NCBI RefSeq assembly: GCF_000719265.1
Contig: NZ_JOFL01000008.1
Span: 186,001 to 250,000, forward strand
Length of the DNA stretch: 64,000 bases
DNA from: Streptomyces roseoverticillatus
GTDB lineage: Bacteria; Actinomycetota; Actinomycetes; Streptomycetales; Streptomycetaceae
Direction: 5' to 3'
The translations under genes were made by a program, and so were the position numbers. Shown one piece after another: positions 33,032-42,400 of this stretch. Under the pieces are notes generated by a model. The model saw only the letters and a list, made by a program, of their open reading frames with translations, did not search any database and had not been told where the DNA came from. Numbering within the stretch: position 1 is the first letter of the stretch; each line of letters begins with the position of its first letter.

Positions 33032-34438
33032 GTGACTGATTCCCCCGAAAAGCCGGAGCCGGACAAGAAGGTCCAGCCGGAGCCCGGGAAGGAGGCCGCC
33101 GACAAGGCGGCGGCCTCGGCCCCGGAGCCGGAGAAGGAGGCCGGCGAGAAGCCGGCCGAGGACAAGAAGGCCGCCGAGAAGGCCACCGAGAAGCCGGCCG
33201 AAGAGAAGGCCGAAGAGAAGGCCGAAGCCGAGCCCGCCGAGAAGAACGCGGACGAGGAGAAGGCGGCCGAAGAGAAGCCTGCTGAGAAGAAGGCGACCGA
33301 GAAGCCGGCCGAAGAGAAGGCGACCGAGGAAAAGGCCGCCGAGAAGACCGGCGAAAAGCCGGCCGAGGAGAAGGCGTCCGAGGAGAAGGCGTCCGAGGAG
33401 AAGCCGGCTGACAAGCCGGACCTCGCCAAGAAGGACGCTCCCGCCGCCGAGAAGGACGACCCCGCCGACGACCCGGCGCCCGCTTCCTCCTCGTCTTCCT
33501 CCTCGTCCTCTTCCTCCTCCTCGTCGTCCAAGACCGCCGTCGTGCCGGAAGCCATCAAGGCCATCCCCGTACGCCACTACGGCCGGTGGATCTCCGCCGT
33601 CCTCGTCCTCGGCCTCCTCGGCCTGCTGGTCAACGCCTTCGCCACCGCGAACGTCCACTACAACGCCATCCCCGACTACATCTTCGACTCGACGGTCATC
33701 ACCGGCCTCGGCAAGACGGTGCTGATCTCCCTCCTCGCGATGCTGCTGGGCCTGGTGCTCGGCATCGTGCTGGCGGTGATGCGGCTGTCGAAGAACCCCG
33801 TGACGTCCTCGGTCTCCTGGCTCTACATCTGGTTCTTCCGGGGCACCCCGGTCTACGTCCAGCTGCTGCTGTGGTTCAACCTCGCGTTGATCTTCCCGTA
33901 CATCAATCTCGGTCCGATCTACCAGGACGAGATGAGCGACTTCATGACGCCGTTCATGGCGGCGCTGCTCGGCCTGGGCCTCAACGAGGCCGCCTACATG
34001 TCGGAGATCGTCCGCGCCGGCATCCAGTCCGTCGACGAGGGCCAGACCGAGGCCGCGCACGCGCTCGGCATGAGCCAGGGCCGGACCCTGCGCCGGATCG
34101 TCCTGCCGCAGGCCATGCGGGTGATCGTGCCGCCCACCGGCAACGAGTTCATCAACATGCTCAAGACCTCGTCGCTGGCGGCGAGCGCCGCGCAATACCT
34201 CGAACTGCTGCGGTCCACCTCCGACATCGGCCAGACCACCGGCGCCACGGTCGAGATGCTCTTCCTTGCCGCCACCTGGTACCTCATCCTGACCAGCGTC
34301 TTCAGCGTCGGCCAGTTCTACCTGGAGCGGCACTACGCCCGCGGTTCGCTGCGCACGCTGCCGCTCACCCCGTGGCAGAAGGTCAGGAAGAACCTGGCTT
34401 CCTTCAGCAACCGTCCCTCCGGAGGTGTCACCGTATGA
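33032..34438 (+). CDS. Amino-acid ABC transporter permease with long Lys/Glu/Ala N-terminal extension
   Basis: A 468-residue protein in two parts. Residues ~1-167 are low-complexity: repeats of [15 protein letters not shown]-type words, then [10 protein letters not shown] and fifteen consecutive Ser (residues 152-166). Residues ~188-455 are a HisM/GlnP-type permease: [36 protein letters not shown], the EAA loop [37 protein letters not shown]. Ordinary permeases of this family have 220-320 residues, so the extension is unusual; it is predicted cytoplasmic and disordered. GTG 33032 follows GAAAGG. The stop overlaps the ATPase start (ATGA). Confidence 0.9.
   Translation: MTDSPEKPEPDKKVQPEPGKEAADKAAASAPEPEKEAGEKPAEDKKAAEKATEKPAEEKAEEKAEAEPAEKNADEEKAAEEKPAEKKATEKPAEEKATEEKAAEKTGEKPAEEKASEEKASEEKPADKPDLAKKDAPAAEKDDPADDPAPASSSSSSSSSSSSSSSKTAVVPEAIKAIPVRHYGRWISAVLVLGLLGLLVNAFATANVHYNAIPDYIFDSTVITGLGKTVLISLLAMLLGLVLGIVLAVMRLSKNPVTSSVSWLYIWFFRGTPVYVQLLLWFNLALIFPYINLGPIYQDEMSDFMTPFMAALLGLGLNEAAYMSEIVRAGIQSVDEGQTEAAHALGMSQGRTLRRIVLPQAMRVIVPPTGNEFINMLKTSSLAASAAQYLELLRSTSDIGQTTGATVEMLFLAATWYLILTSVFSVGQFYLERHYARGSLRTLPLTPWQKVRKNLASFSNRPSGGVTV
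33130..33529 (+). repeat. Low-complexity GAGAAG/GCCGAG and TCC/TCG repeats in permease gene
   Basis: From 33130 to about 33420 words such as GCCGAGAAG, GCCGAAGAGAAGGC and GCGTCCGAGGAG recur in frame, giving Glu-Lys-Ala/Pro repeats; 33485-33529 is fifteen Ser codons in mixed TCC/TCG/TCT. The stretch is purine-rich on the plus strand and then pyrimidine-rich, unlike the flanking DNA, and is a likely site of length change. Confidence 0.85.
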
Positions 34439-35196
34439 ACGCGATGGTGAAGGCCGAGGGCGTCCACAAGTCCTACGGCGCGGCCCACATCCTCAAGGGC
34501 ATCGACCTGGAGGTCGCCCCGCGCGAGGTGTTCTGCCTCATCGGCCCCTCCGGCTCGGGCAAGTCCACCTTCCTGCGGTGCATCAACCACCTGGAGCAGA
34601 TCAACGCCGGACGGCTGTACGTCGACGGCGAGCTGGTCGGCTACCGGCAGCAGGGCGACAAGCTCTACGAGCTCAAGGACAGCGAGGTCGCCAGGAACCG
34701 CCGGGACATCGGCATGGTGTTCCAGCGCTTCAACCTCTTCCCGCACATGACGGCGCTCGCGAACGTCATGGAGGCGCCGGTCCAGGTCAAGGGCGAGACG
34801 AAGGCGGTCGCCCGCGAGCGGGCGAAGAAGCTCCTCGACCGGGTCGGCCTCGGCGACAAGGCCGAGAACTACCCCTCGCAGCTCTCCGGCGGCCAGCAGC
34901 AGCGGGTCGCGATCGCGCGGGCGCTGGCGATGGAGCCGAAGCTGATGCTCTTCGACGAGCCCACGTCGGCGCTCGACCCGGAGCTCGTCGGTGACGTCCT
35001 GGACGTCATGCGGGGCCTGGCCGAGGACGGCATGACGATGATCGTGGTGACCCACGAGATGGGCTTCGCCCGCGAGGTCGGCGACTCGGTCGTCTTCATG
35101 GACCAGGGCGTGGTGGTCGAGTCGGGCAACCCGCGCGACGTGCTCACCAACCCGCAGCACGACCGGACGAAGGCGTTCCTGTCGAAGGTGCTGTAG
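34435..35196 (+). CDS. Amino-acid ABC transporter ATP-binding protein
   Basis: A 253-residue nucleotide-binding subunit: Walker [11 protein letters not shown]-loop [15 protein letters not shown], signature [15 protein letters not shown], Walker [14 protein letters not shown]-loop [10 protein letters not shown]. It powers import through the upstream permease and lipoprotein. The ATG at 34435 overlaps the permease stop by four bases (ATGA), so the pair is coupled. The operon ends at the hairpin 35216-35251. Confidence 0.95.
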   Translation: MNAMVKAEGVHKSYGAAHILKGIDLEVAPREVFCLIGPSGSGKSTFLRCINHLEQINAGRLYVDGELVGYRQQGDKLYELKDSEVARNRRDIGMVFQRFNLFPHMTALANVMEAPVQVKGETKAVARERAKKLLDRVGLGDKAENYPSQLSGGQQQRVAIARALAMEPKLMLFDEPTSALDPELVGDVLDVMRGLAEDGMTMIVVTHEMGFAREVGDSVVFMDQGVVVESGNPRDVLTNPQHDRTKAFLSKVL

Positions 35197-35215
35197 CGGT
35201 CGGCGATACGGAAAC

Positions 35216-35251
35216 GGGCGGGGGTACGGGAGAAGTCCCGTACCCCCGCCC
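35216..35251. terminator. Hairpin terminator after the ABC operon
   Basis: A perfect 16-bp stem (GGGCGGGGGTACGGGA / TCCCGTACCCCCGCCC) with loop GAAG, in the gap between the ATPase stop and the convergent Uma2 gene stop. Confidence 0.88.
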
Positions 35252-35259
35252 TTCCGGAG

Positions 35260-35847
35260 CTAGTCGCGGGGGAAGCGGTCCGTCTGCAGGGTCATGCCGA
35301 GGACGGTGTCGGTGAGGTCGACGGGCTGGCCGAACGCGACGGTCAGATTGCCCCAGTACTCGCCGTCCTTCGGCAGGGTGTGCAGATGGCATCGCCCTGT
35401 GTAGGGGTTCGCGATCAGATAGACCGGGATCTCCCCCGCAGCGTAGGCAGCCTTCTTGGTGCCGTAGTCGTTCATCGCGGTCCCGCGGGAGATCACTTCG
35501 AGGATGAACTCGACATCCTGATAGCGCCAGTTGCCCCGCTCGTCAGGAGAGGCGCCGTCGGCGACCTTGTAGAGATCCGGGCAGAACATATTGCCTTCAC
35601 CCGGAAGGTCCAAACGTACGTCCATCTCGATCGCGCTCTCCCAGCCCGAGTGGTGGGCCAGCTGAAGCAGCACGTTCTTGATGATGGCCGAGTGTGTGCG
35701 CCTTTGCGGCGACATCATGATCGCCCCCTCTACGATCTCGCCCTTGAATCCCTCGGGGACGATCTCGTAGAGAAGCTCGAACATGTCGTCGAAGCTTGGC
35801 TCGCCGTTCTCGGCCATCTCGGTCCTGTCGGTCAGTGCGATGGTCAC
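35260..35847 (-). CDS. Uma2-family (DUF820) putative endonuclease-fold protein
   Basis: A 195-residue PD-(D/E)XK-fold protein of the Uma2/DUF820 family, expanded in Streptomyces and cyanobacteria. Catalytic-type residues are visible in MFCPDLYKVAD and VEFILEVISRGTAMND, with the N-terminal GEIVEGAIMMSPQ strand. Whether these proteins cut DNA is not established. GTG 35847 has GGGGAGGAG upstream at good spacing, better than the frame from 35871. Third-position GC is lower than its neighbours' (for example several ATA, AGA and TTT-type codons), so it may be a later arrival. Confidence 0.85.
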   Translation of the reverse strand: MTIALTDRTEMAENGEPSFDDMFELLYEIVPEGFKGEIVEGAIMMSPQRRTHSAIIKNVLLQLAHHSGWESAIEMDVRLDLPGEGNMFCPDLYKVADGASPDERGNWRYQDVEFILEVISRGTAMNDYGTKKAAYAAGEIPVYLIANPYTGRCHLHTLPKDGEYWGNLTVAFGQPVDLTDTVLGMTLQTDRFPRD

Positions 35848-36031
35848 CGTGGCGCTCCTCCCCGCTGCCACTGGTTTCAGCAGCCGCGCGGTTCAACGAT
35901 ACGCACGATGGCCCGGGTGCGCCTTCATCGGTGTGGCATGCCTCACGTCTGAAGGCTTCCCCTGCGCGGGCGGGCGCGGCCGGGCCGGTAACAGCCGCGC
36001 CAGCCACCACGCCGTTGATCCTGTGGGCACC

Positions 36032-37003
36032 TCAGCCTCCCGGGCGGAGGAGGGCCGTGATGCGGGTGGCCGCTTCGGCCAGGTGGCGGCGGGACGCGGC
36101 GAGTTGGTCCGGGGTCACCCCGTGGTCGCGGGCCGCGTCGCGGATGTCGTCGCGGAAGCGGTCCAGGAGGCGGTCCAGGTCGCGGGCCGGGTCCTTGGAG
36201 AGGCTATCCGCGGCCTCGGCCCACTCCGGGGCGGGGCCCGCCGGGGGCTCGGGGTGCCGGGTGGTGCCGTTCGCGTCCGCTGCCCCGGTCGTGCCGTTTG
36301 CGTCCGCCGTGCCCGTCGCGCGGCCCGTGAACGCGCCGAACTCCCTCGCGAGGGCGCTGACGCCCTCGGCGATGCCGGCCGGCCAGTCGCCGCGGCGCAG
36401 GTGTTCCTGGACCTGCTCCTGGACGCGTTCGGTGGCGCGCCGGACCTCCTCGCGGGCCCGTTCCTGTGCCTCGTGGGCCTGGTGGCGGGCCTGCTGGGCG
36501 TCCTGGCGGGCGCGCCGGCTCTCCTCCTTGGCGCGGCGGGCCTGCTCCTTCCACTGCTCCTTCGCCCGGCGGTAGTCCTCCTTCGCGCCGTCGAAGGAGT
36601 GGGTGTCCGCCGCCGCGCGGGTCAGCCGGGCGGCCTCGCGCACCTGGCGCCGCAGATCGCCCGCGGCGCCCCGGACGTCCTCTCGGATGTCGGCCGCGAG
36701 GGCGGACACGGACTCGCGGATCTCCAGCTCCAGCTCGGCCAGTTCGCCCTGCCGCCCGGCGAGTTCGGCACGGCCGGCGGCGGTGATCGCGTAGACCTTG
36801 CGGCCGCCCTCGGTGGTGTGCGTGACGAGGCCCTCGGCCTCCAGCTTGGCCAGGCGCGGGTAGACCGTGCCGGCGGACGGGGCGTACAGGCCCTGGAAGC
36901 GCTCCTCCAGCAGCCGGATGATCTCGTAGCCGTGGCGGGGCGCCTCGTCGAGCAGCTTGAGCAGGTAGAGGCGGAGCCGGCCGTGGGCGAAGACGGGGGG
37001 CAT
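36032..37003 (-). CDS. PadR-family transcriptional regulator with long coiled-coil tail
   Basis: A 323-residue regulator. Residues 1-~85 are a PadR winged helix (RLYLLKLLDEAPRHGYEIIR, APSAGTVYPRLAKLEAEGLV, VYAITAAGRAEL). Residues ~95-215 are rich in Glu/Arg/Ala heptads (RRAKEQWKEQARRAKEESR), a long coiled coil; a Thr/Pro-rich linker and a final helical segment (RDLDRLLDRFRDDIRDAA) follow. Most PadR proteins have 110-180 residues, so the tail is exceptional but known in Streptomyces homologues beside DUF4097 genes. ATG 37003 overlaps the stop of the upstream DUF4097 gene (ATGA), so both are translated from one mRNA. Confidence 0.88.
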   Translation of the reverse strand: MPPVFAHGRLRLYLLKLLDEAPRHGYEIIRLLEERFQGLYAPSAGTVYPRLAKLEAEGLVTHTTEGGRKVYAITAAGRAELAGRQGELAELELEIRESVSALAADIREDVRGAAGDLRRQVREAARLTRAAADTHSFDGAKEDYRRAKEQWKEQARRAKEESRRARQDAQQARHQAHEAQERAREEVRRATERVQEQVQEHLRRGDWPAGIAEGVSALAREFGAFTGRATGTADANGTTGAADANGTTRHPEPPAGPAPEWAEAADSLSKDPARDLDRLLDRFRDDIRDAARDHGVTPDQLAASRRHLAEAATRITALLRPGG

Positions 37004-37884
37004 CAGAGGACCTTTCCCTGGGCAGGGGCGTCGTCGTCCGCCCAGTCGTCGGTGTCAGCCGTGTCGTCGGGGTCCGGTCCCTGCAGCAGCGCGACGGCGC
37101 CGGAGACGCTGGTGACCTTGATCCGGCCGTGGCCGGCGCCGAGCCGGCCGGTGATGTTCCGCGCGCCGAACTGGTCCTTGACCCACAGCTCCGGGAACGA
37201 GCACGAGATCGGGCCGACCGTGGTGCCCACGTCCACGGCCGCGTCCGCCGAGGACGGCAGCCGCACGGCGACCTCGCCCGAGACGGTGGTGACCGCCAGG
37301 TCGACGGCCGGCGCGGCCGGCGAAAGGTCGATCACCACGTTGCCGCTGACCGAGTCGGCCTTGATCCGGCCGCCCGAGCACTCCACGAGCGTGAGGTCGC
37401 CGGAGACGCCGTTGCAGCGCACGTCGCCGCCGAGGCGCTGGGCCTCCACCCGGCCCGAGACGGTCTCCGTGCGGACGTCGCCGGTGATGCCGACGAGCGT
37501 GGTGTCGCCGGAGACCCCGGCGACCTTCGTGCGGCCCGCGATGCCGGAGACCACGGCGCTCGCCCCGACGATGCCGACCTTGACGTCGGCGGTCGCGGGC
37601 ACGGTGAGGGTCACGTCGGCCGAGCGCTTCCAGTTCTTGCGGCCGAACCAGCCGAGGAGGGTCTTCCTCGACAGGTCCTCGTAACCGACGGTCAGCGTGC
37701 CGCCCTGCTGGACGACCTTCAGCGGCGGGCCGTCGAGCGCCGTCAGCTCCAGGCGGGCCGGTCCGCCGTCCGTGCCGACGACGTTGACCGTGCCGTTCAC
37801 GATGCTGACGTCGAGGCCGGTGACCTGGCCTTCGAAGACGATTTTCTCTGGTGCGGACAGCGACCACTCGGACTCTGCGGGCAT
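37003..37884 (-). CDS. DUF4097-family beta-helix protein
   Basis: A 293-residue protein of the DUF4097 (putative adhesin) family. Short strands repeat with a Val-Ser-Gly rhythm (VAGVSGDTTLVGITGDVR, TETVSGRVEAQRLGGD, NGVSGDLTLVECSGG, ADSVSGNVVIDL), predicting a right-handed beta-helix. There is no signal peptide, so it is probably cytoplasmic, and the C-terminus is acidic (DDTADTDDWADDDA). It is first in an operon with the PadR regulator (ATGA overlap). The promoter region just upstream holds palindromes likely bound by the regulator. Function is unknown. Confidence 0.87.
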   Translation of the reverse strand: MPAESEWSLSAPEKIVFEGQVTGLDVSIVNGTVNVVGTDGGPARLELTALDGPPLKVVQQGGTLTVGYEDLSRKTLLGWFGRKNWKRSADVTLTVPATADVKVGIVGASAVVSGIAGRTKVAGVSGDTTLVGITGDVRTETVSGRVEAQRLGGDVRCNGVSGDLTLVECSGGRIKADSVSGNVVIDLSPAAPAVDLAVTTVSGEVAVRLPSSADAAVDVGTTVGPISCSFPELWVKDQFGARNITGRLGAGHGRIKVTSVSGAVALLQGPDPDDTADTDDWADDDAPAQGKVL

Positions 37885-38008
37885 GCCGGACCCCCTCCTG
37901 CGAACAGGATGTCGAACGCGATATCGAACCTGATGGCGTACGCGACGGCGTGCTGCCGTGGCATGACGCGATGACGTACGAGACGCAACCTATCGCGTCT
38001 TCTAGAAA

Positions 38009-38022
38009 CACGATATATCGTG
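38009..38022. promoter_or_regulatory. CACGATATATCGTG palindrome, candidate PadR operator
   Basis: A perfect 14-bp palindrome 125 bp upstream of the DUF4097-padR operon and 45 bp before the gene on the plus strand. Related AT-core words occur closer to the operon (GATGTCGAACGCGATATCGAAC at 37907-37928 contains CGATATCG). Self-complementary AT-centred sites of this kind are typical of PadR proteins, which normally repress their own operon. Confidence 0.55.
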
Positions 38023-38066
38023 GTCGTGTGAAGTCAAGCGCCTTCGCGTTGGCATAGCGTTGTCGC

Positions 38067-38885
38067 ATGTCCGCTACTGATCACAGCCGTGCGGCGGGGG
38101 TCCTGCTGCTCTGCCGGGCCGAGCCCGGCCGCGTCCGGCCCTCCGCCCAGCTCCTGAACGAACCGCTCCTCCTGGTCCCGGCCGGGGAGGGCTGGAGCGC
38201 GCTGATCCCCGGCGAGGACGCCTGGCGCACCGAGGGCACCGACCTCGCGACCGCCACCGCGGGCTGGGCCCACGCGCTGGCCGTCGCCGAGTCGTGGCCC
38301 GTCGTGGGCCTGTGGTGGGACGCGGCGGGAGCGGGCTTCGTCGTCGCGGCGGGCTTCCGGCGGACCACCGGGTACGCGTGGCTCGCCGACGGCACCCCGC
38401 TCGGCGAGGAGGCGGCCATGACCGCGCTGCGGGCCCGGACCGGCCTCGACCCGGTCCTCGACGGGGCCGCGCTCGACGGGCTCGCCCGGCCCGACGCGGA
38501 CGCCGACGCCGCGGCCCGAGTGCGCGGGCTGATCGCCGTCCTCTCGCGGACCGGCCTGCACCTGCCGCCCGGCCTCGCCCCGGGCGTCCCGGCCGACGGC
38601 CTGCGCGCCTCCGCGGGCGCGCTCCCCGCCGCCGAGGCGGTCTACTGGCCCGGCTGGCGCGAGGCCGTACGGGCCGGGTTCGACGCGGCGGACAGCGGGC
38701 GGCTCGGTGCGTGGACGCGGGGGCCGCGGGCCCGGGCGCTGGGCGCGGGGGAGATCGTGGCCGGGGCGGCGCTGGCGCTCTGGGGGCGCCGGAGCGGGCG
38801 GCGGGGTGTCATGGCCGCCGGGGCCGTCGTTCTTGCGGACGGTGCGCTGACGTTGACGTACGACTGGTGGCGGGGCCGCGGCTGA
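38067..38885 (+). CDS. Conserved hypothetical protein with C-terminal membrane helices
   Basis: A 272-residue protein I do not recognise. The first ~140 residues look like a compact alpha/beta domain rich in Trp and Gly (GWSALIPGEDAWR, VVGLWWDAAGAGFVVAAGFR); the middle is helical, and the last ~45 residues are two Ala/Val-rich hydrophobic helices (AGEIVAGAALALWG, GVMAAGAVVLADGALTL) ending in a basic WWRGRG. No catalytic motif is evident. It is divergent from the DUF4097-padR operon and shares its promoter region with the palindrome at 38009. Confidence 0.65.
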   Translation: MSATDHSRAAGVLLLCRAEPGRVRPSAQLLNEPLLLVPAGEGWSALIPGEDAWRTEGTDLATATAGWAHALAVAESWPVVGLWWDAAGAGFVVAAGFRRTTGYAWLADGTPLGEEAAMTALRARTGLDPVLDGAALDGLARPDADADAAARVRGLIAVLSRTGLHLPPGLAPGVPADGLRASAGALPAAEAVYWPGWREAVRAGFDAADSGRLGAWTRGPRARALGAGEIVAGAALALWGRRSGRRGVMAAGAVVLADGALTLTYDWWRGRG

Positions 38886-38914
38886 GTGCGCCTGCGGGCC
38901 GGCGGGGGCTTGTC

Positions 38915-38956
38915 GCTCCCCCAAGTTCTCGACTCCGCTCGAACAGGGGGACCCCC
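38915..38956. repeat. Dispersed Streptomyces intergenic repeat (cruciform type)
   Basis: GCTCCCCCAAGTTCTCGACT continues to CGAACAGGGGGACCCCC. Outer arms (TCCCCC/GGGGGA) and inner arms (GTTC/GAAC around TCGA) pair. I recall this kind of sequence, with the core CTCGGCTTCGCTCGAGCAGGG, as a common intergenic repeat in many Streptomyces genomes. It lies in the 226-bp gap between two convergent genes and could also help stop transcription. Confidence 0.6.
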
Positions 38957-39111
38957 ATCGCGGCGGAGCCGCAGAGGAACACTGCCCCGCGCCCCTGACG
39001 GGGGCGGGGCTGACCCCTGCGCCAAAAGTGCCCGCCGCGATGGCGGGACGCCGCCACGGCGAGGGTCCGGCGGAATGCGCTACGGCCGCAGGGGGCACGT
39101 ACTCCGGAAAA

Positions 39112-39291
39112 CTACTCGTCGTCCTCGTCGTCCAGCCGTGCCAGCCACGTCGCCAGCCGCTCCACCGGCACCTCGAAGTCCGGGTTCAGGTCGACGAAGG
39201 TGCGCAGCTGCTCGGCCACCCAGCCGAGCGTGACCTCCTCCTCGCCCCGCCGGTTCTCCAGCTCCTCGATGCCTCGGTCGGTGAAGTACAC
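39112..39291 (-). CDS. DUF6104-family small protein
   Basis: A 59-residue acidic protein that is easily missed because it is short and starts with GTG. It reads VYFTDRGIEELENRRGEEE, VTLGWVAEQLRTFVDLNPDF, EVPVERLATWLARLDDEDDE, matching a small protein highly conserved among Streptomyces (DUF6104) and usually found upstream of kgd. GGAGAG lies a few bases before GTG 39291. Function is unknown; the helical acidic make-up suggests a protein-binding role. Confidence 0.85.
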   Translation of the reverse strand: MYFTDRGIEELENRRGEEEVTLGWVAEQLRTFVDLNPDFEVPVERLATWLARLDDEDDE

Positions 39292-39361
39292 GTTCTCTCC
39301 GTCGGATCAATCAGGTCGGTCAGGTCTGTGGTCAGGCCAAGGATAGGCGGGGGCCGGAACG

Positions 39362-39403
39362 GGACCGGGCCCCCACCGCCTCTCGGCGGTGGGGGCCCGG
39401 TCC
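39362..39403. terminator. 19-bp perfect hairpin after kgd
   Basis: GGACCGGGCCCCCACCGCC pairs perfectly with GGCGGTGGGGGCCCGGTCC around a TCTC loop. It lies 21 bp past the kgd stop on the minus strand, upstream of the DUF6104 gene. Confidence 0.88.
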
Positions 39404-39424
39404 TTTCCTGCGCGTACGCGCCCG

Positions 39425-42400
39425 TCAGGCGTCGAACACCTCGTTGAGCAGCGTCTGCTGCTCGGCCTGGTGACGCTTGGCCGAGCCGACCGCCGGCGAC
39501 GAGGAGTGCGGGCGGGAGATCCGCCGCAGCCGCTCGCGGGCCGGGACGTCGGCGCCGACCGCCAGGTCCAGGTGGTCGATCAGGTTCAGCGCGATGAACG
39601 GCCACGCACCCTGGTTCGCCGGCTCCTCCTGCGCCCAGATGTACTTCTCGGCGTTGGGGAACTTGGCGATCTCGGCCTGGAGCTCCTCGCCCGGCAGCGG
39701 GTAGAGGCGCTCGATGCGGACGATGGCCGTGTCGTTCGCGCCGCGCTTCGCCCGCTCGGCGGCGAGGTCGTAGTAGACCTTGCCGGAGCAGAAGACGACC
39801 TTGCGGACGTCGGCCGCGGCTACGGTGTCGTCACCGATGACCGGCCGGAACTGGCCGCTCGTGAACTCTTCCGCCTTCGACGCCGCGGCCTTCAGACGCA
39901 GCATCGACTTCGGGGTGAAGACGATCAGCGGCTTGTGGTGCGGGTTGTGGACCTGCCAGCGCAGCAGGTGGAAGTAGTTCGACGGCAGCGTCGGCATGGC
40001 GACCGTCATGTTGTTCTGCGCGCAGAGCTGCAGGAAGCGCTCGACGCGGGCCGAGGAGTGGTCCGGGCCCTGGCCCTCGTAGCCGTGCGGCAGGAGCAGC
40101 GTGACACCAGAGGTCTGGTTCCACTTCTGCTCGGAGGAGGAGATGAACTCGTCGACGATGCTCTGGGCGCCGTTGACGAAGTCACCGAACTGGGCCTCCC
40201 ACAGCACCAGCGCGTCCGGGCGGGCCAGCGAGTAGCCGTACTCGAAGCCCATCGCCGCGTACTCGCTCAGCAGCGAGTCGTAGACGTTGAAGCGGGCCTG
40301 GTCGTCGGACAGGTAGAGCAGCGGGGTGTAGTCCTCGCCGGTCTCGCGGTCGACGAGCACCGCGTGGCGCTGGCCGAAGGTGCCGCGGCGGGAGTCCTGG
40401 CCCGCGAGGCGGACCGGGGTGCCCTCCATCAGCAGCGAGCCGAAGGCGAGGGTCTCGCCCATGCCCCAGTCGATGGTGCCGTCCTCGAGGCTGGCGGCGC
40501 GGCGCTGCAGCTGCGGCACCAGGCGCGGGTGCACCGTGACGTTCTCCGGCGTGGTGACCTGCGACTCGGCGATCCGCTTGAGGACCTCCTGGGAGATCGC
40601 GGTGTTCACCGCCACCGGGAACCCGCTCTGCGGGGCCGGGACGGCGGCCGGAGCCGTGGCCGCGTCCGCGTCGCGGACCTCGACGAAGACCTTCTCCAGC
40701 TGGCCCTGGTAGTCCTGCAGGGCCTGCTCGGCCTCTTCCAGGGTGATGTCGCCGCGACCGATGAGGGACTCGGTGTAGAGCTTGCGCACCGAGCGCTTCT
40801 TGTCGATCAGGTCGTACATCAGCGGCTGGGTGAACGAGGGGTTGTCCGACTCGTTGTGGCCCCGGCGGCGGTAGCAGATCAGGTCGATGACGACGTCCTT
40901 GTTGAACGCCTGGCGGAACTCGAAGGCGAGCCGCGCGACGCGGACCACGGCCTCCGGGTCGTCACCGTTCACGTGGAAGATCGGCGCCTCGATCATCCGG
41001 GCGACGTCGGTGCAGTACATCGACGAGCGCGAGGACTCCGGCGGCGCGGTGAAGCCGACCTGGTTGTTGATGACGATGTGCACGGTGCCGCCGGTGCGGT
41101 AGCCCCGCAGCTGCGACATGTTCAGCGTCTCCGCGACGACGCCCTGGCCCGCGAAGGCCGCGTCGCCGTGCAGCTGGACCGGCAGGACGGTGAAGTCCGT
41201 GCCCGCCTTGCCGATGATGTCCTGCTTGGCGCGGGCGATGCCCTCGACGACCGGGTCGACGGTCTCCAGGTGGGACGGGTTGGCGGCCAGCGAGACCTTG
41301 ATCTGCTCGCCGTCCAGGCCCGTGAAGGTGCCCTCGGCGCCCAGGTGGTACTTCACGTCGCCGGAGCCGTGCATCGACTTCGGGTCGAGGTTGCCCTCGA
41401 ACTCGCGGAAGATCTGGGCGTACGACTTGCCGACGATGTTCGCGAGGACGTTGAGGCGGCCGCGGTGGGCCATGCCGATGACGACCTCGTCCAGACGCGC
41501 CTCGGCGGCGGCGTCCAGCACCGAGTCCAGCAGCGGGATGACGGACTCGCCGCCCTCCAGGGAGAAACGCTTCTGGCCGACGTACTTCGTCTGCAGGAAG
41601 GTCTCGAAGGCCTCGGCGGCGTTCAGCCGGCGCAGGATGCGCAGCTGCTCCTCGCGCTCCGGCTTGGAGTGGCCGCGCTCGACCCGGTCCTGGATCCACT
41701 TGCGCTGCTTGGGGTCCTGGATGTGCATGAACTCGATGCCGGTGGTGCGGCAGTACGAGTCGCGCAGGACGCCGAGGATGTCGCGCAGCTTCATCATCGA
41801 CTTGCCGGCGAAGCCGCCGACCGCGAACTCGCGCTCCAGGTCCCACAGGGTGAGGCCGTGCTCGGTGATGTCGAGGTCGGGGTGCTTGCGCTGGCGGTAC
41901 TCCAGCGGGTCGGTGTCGGCCATGACGTGGCCGCGGACCCGGTAGGAGTGGATCAGCTCGAAGACGCGGGCGGCCTTGGTGACGTCGTCGTCGTGCGAGG
42001 CGTCGATGTCCTTGAGCCAGCGGACCGGCTCGTAGGGGATGCGCAGCGCCTCGAAGATCTCGTCGTAGAAGCCGTTCTCGCCGAGCAGCAGCTGCGACAT
42101 GATCCGCAGGAACTCGCCGGAGGCGGCGCCCTGGATCACCCGGTGGTCGTACGTCGAGGTGAGGGTCATCACCTTGGAGATGCCCATCTTGTTCAGGGTG
42201 TCCTGAGACGTGCCCTGGAACTCGGCGGGGTAGTCCATGGCGCCGACGCCGAGGATCAGACCCTGGCCGGGCATCAGACGCGGCACGGAGTGGACCGTGC
42301 CGATGCCGCCGGGGTTGGTCAGCGACGCGGTGACGCCGGTGAAGTCGTCCATCGTCAGCTTGCCGACGCGGGCGCGGCGGACGATGTCCTCGTAGGCCTG

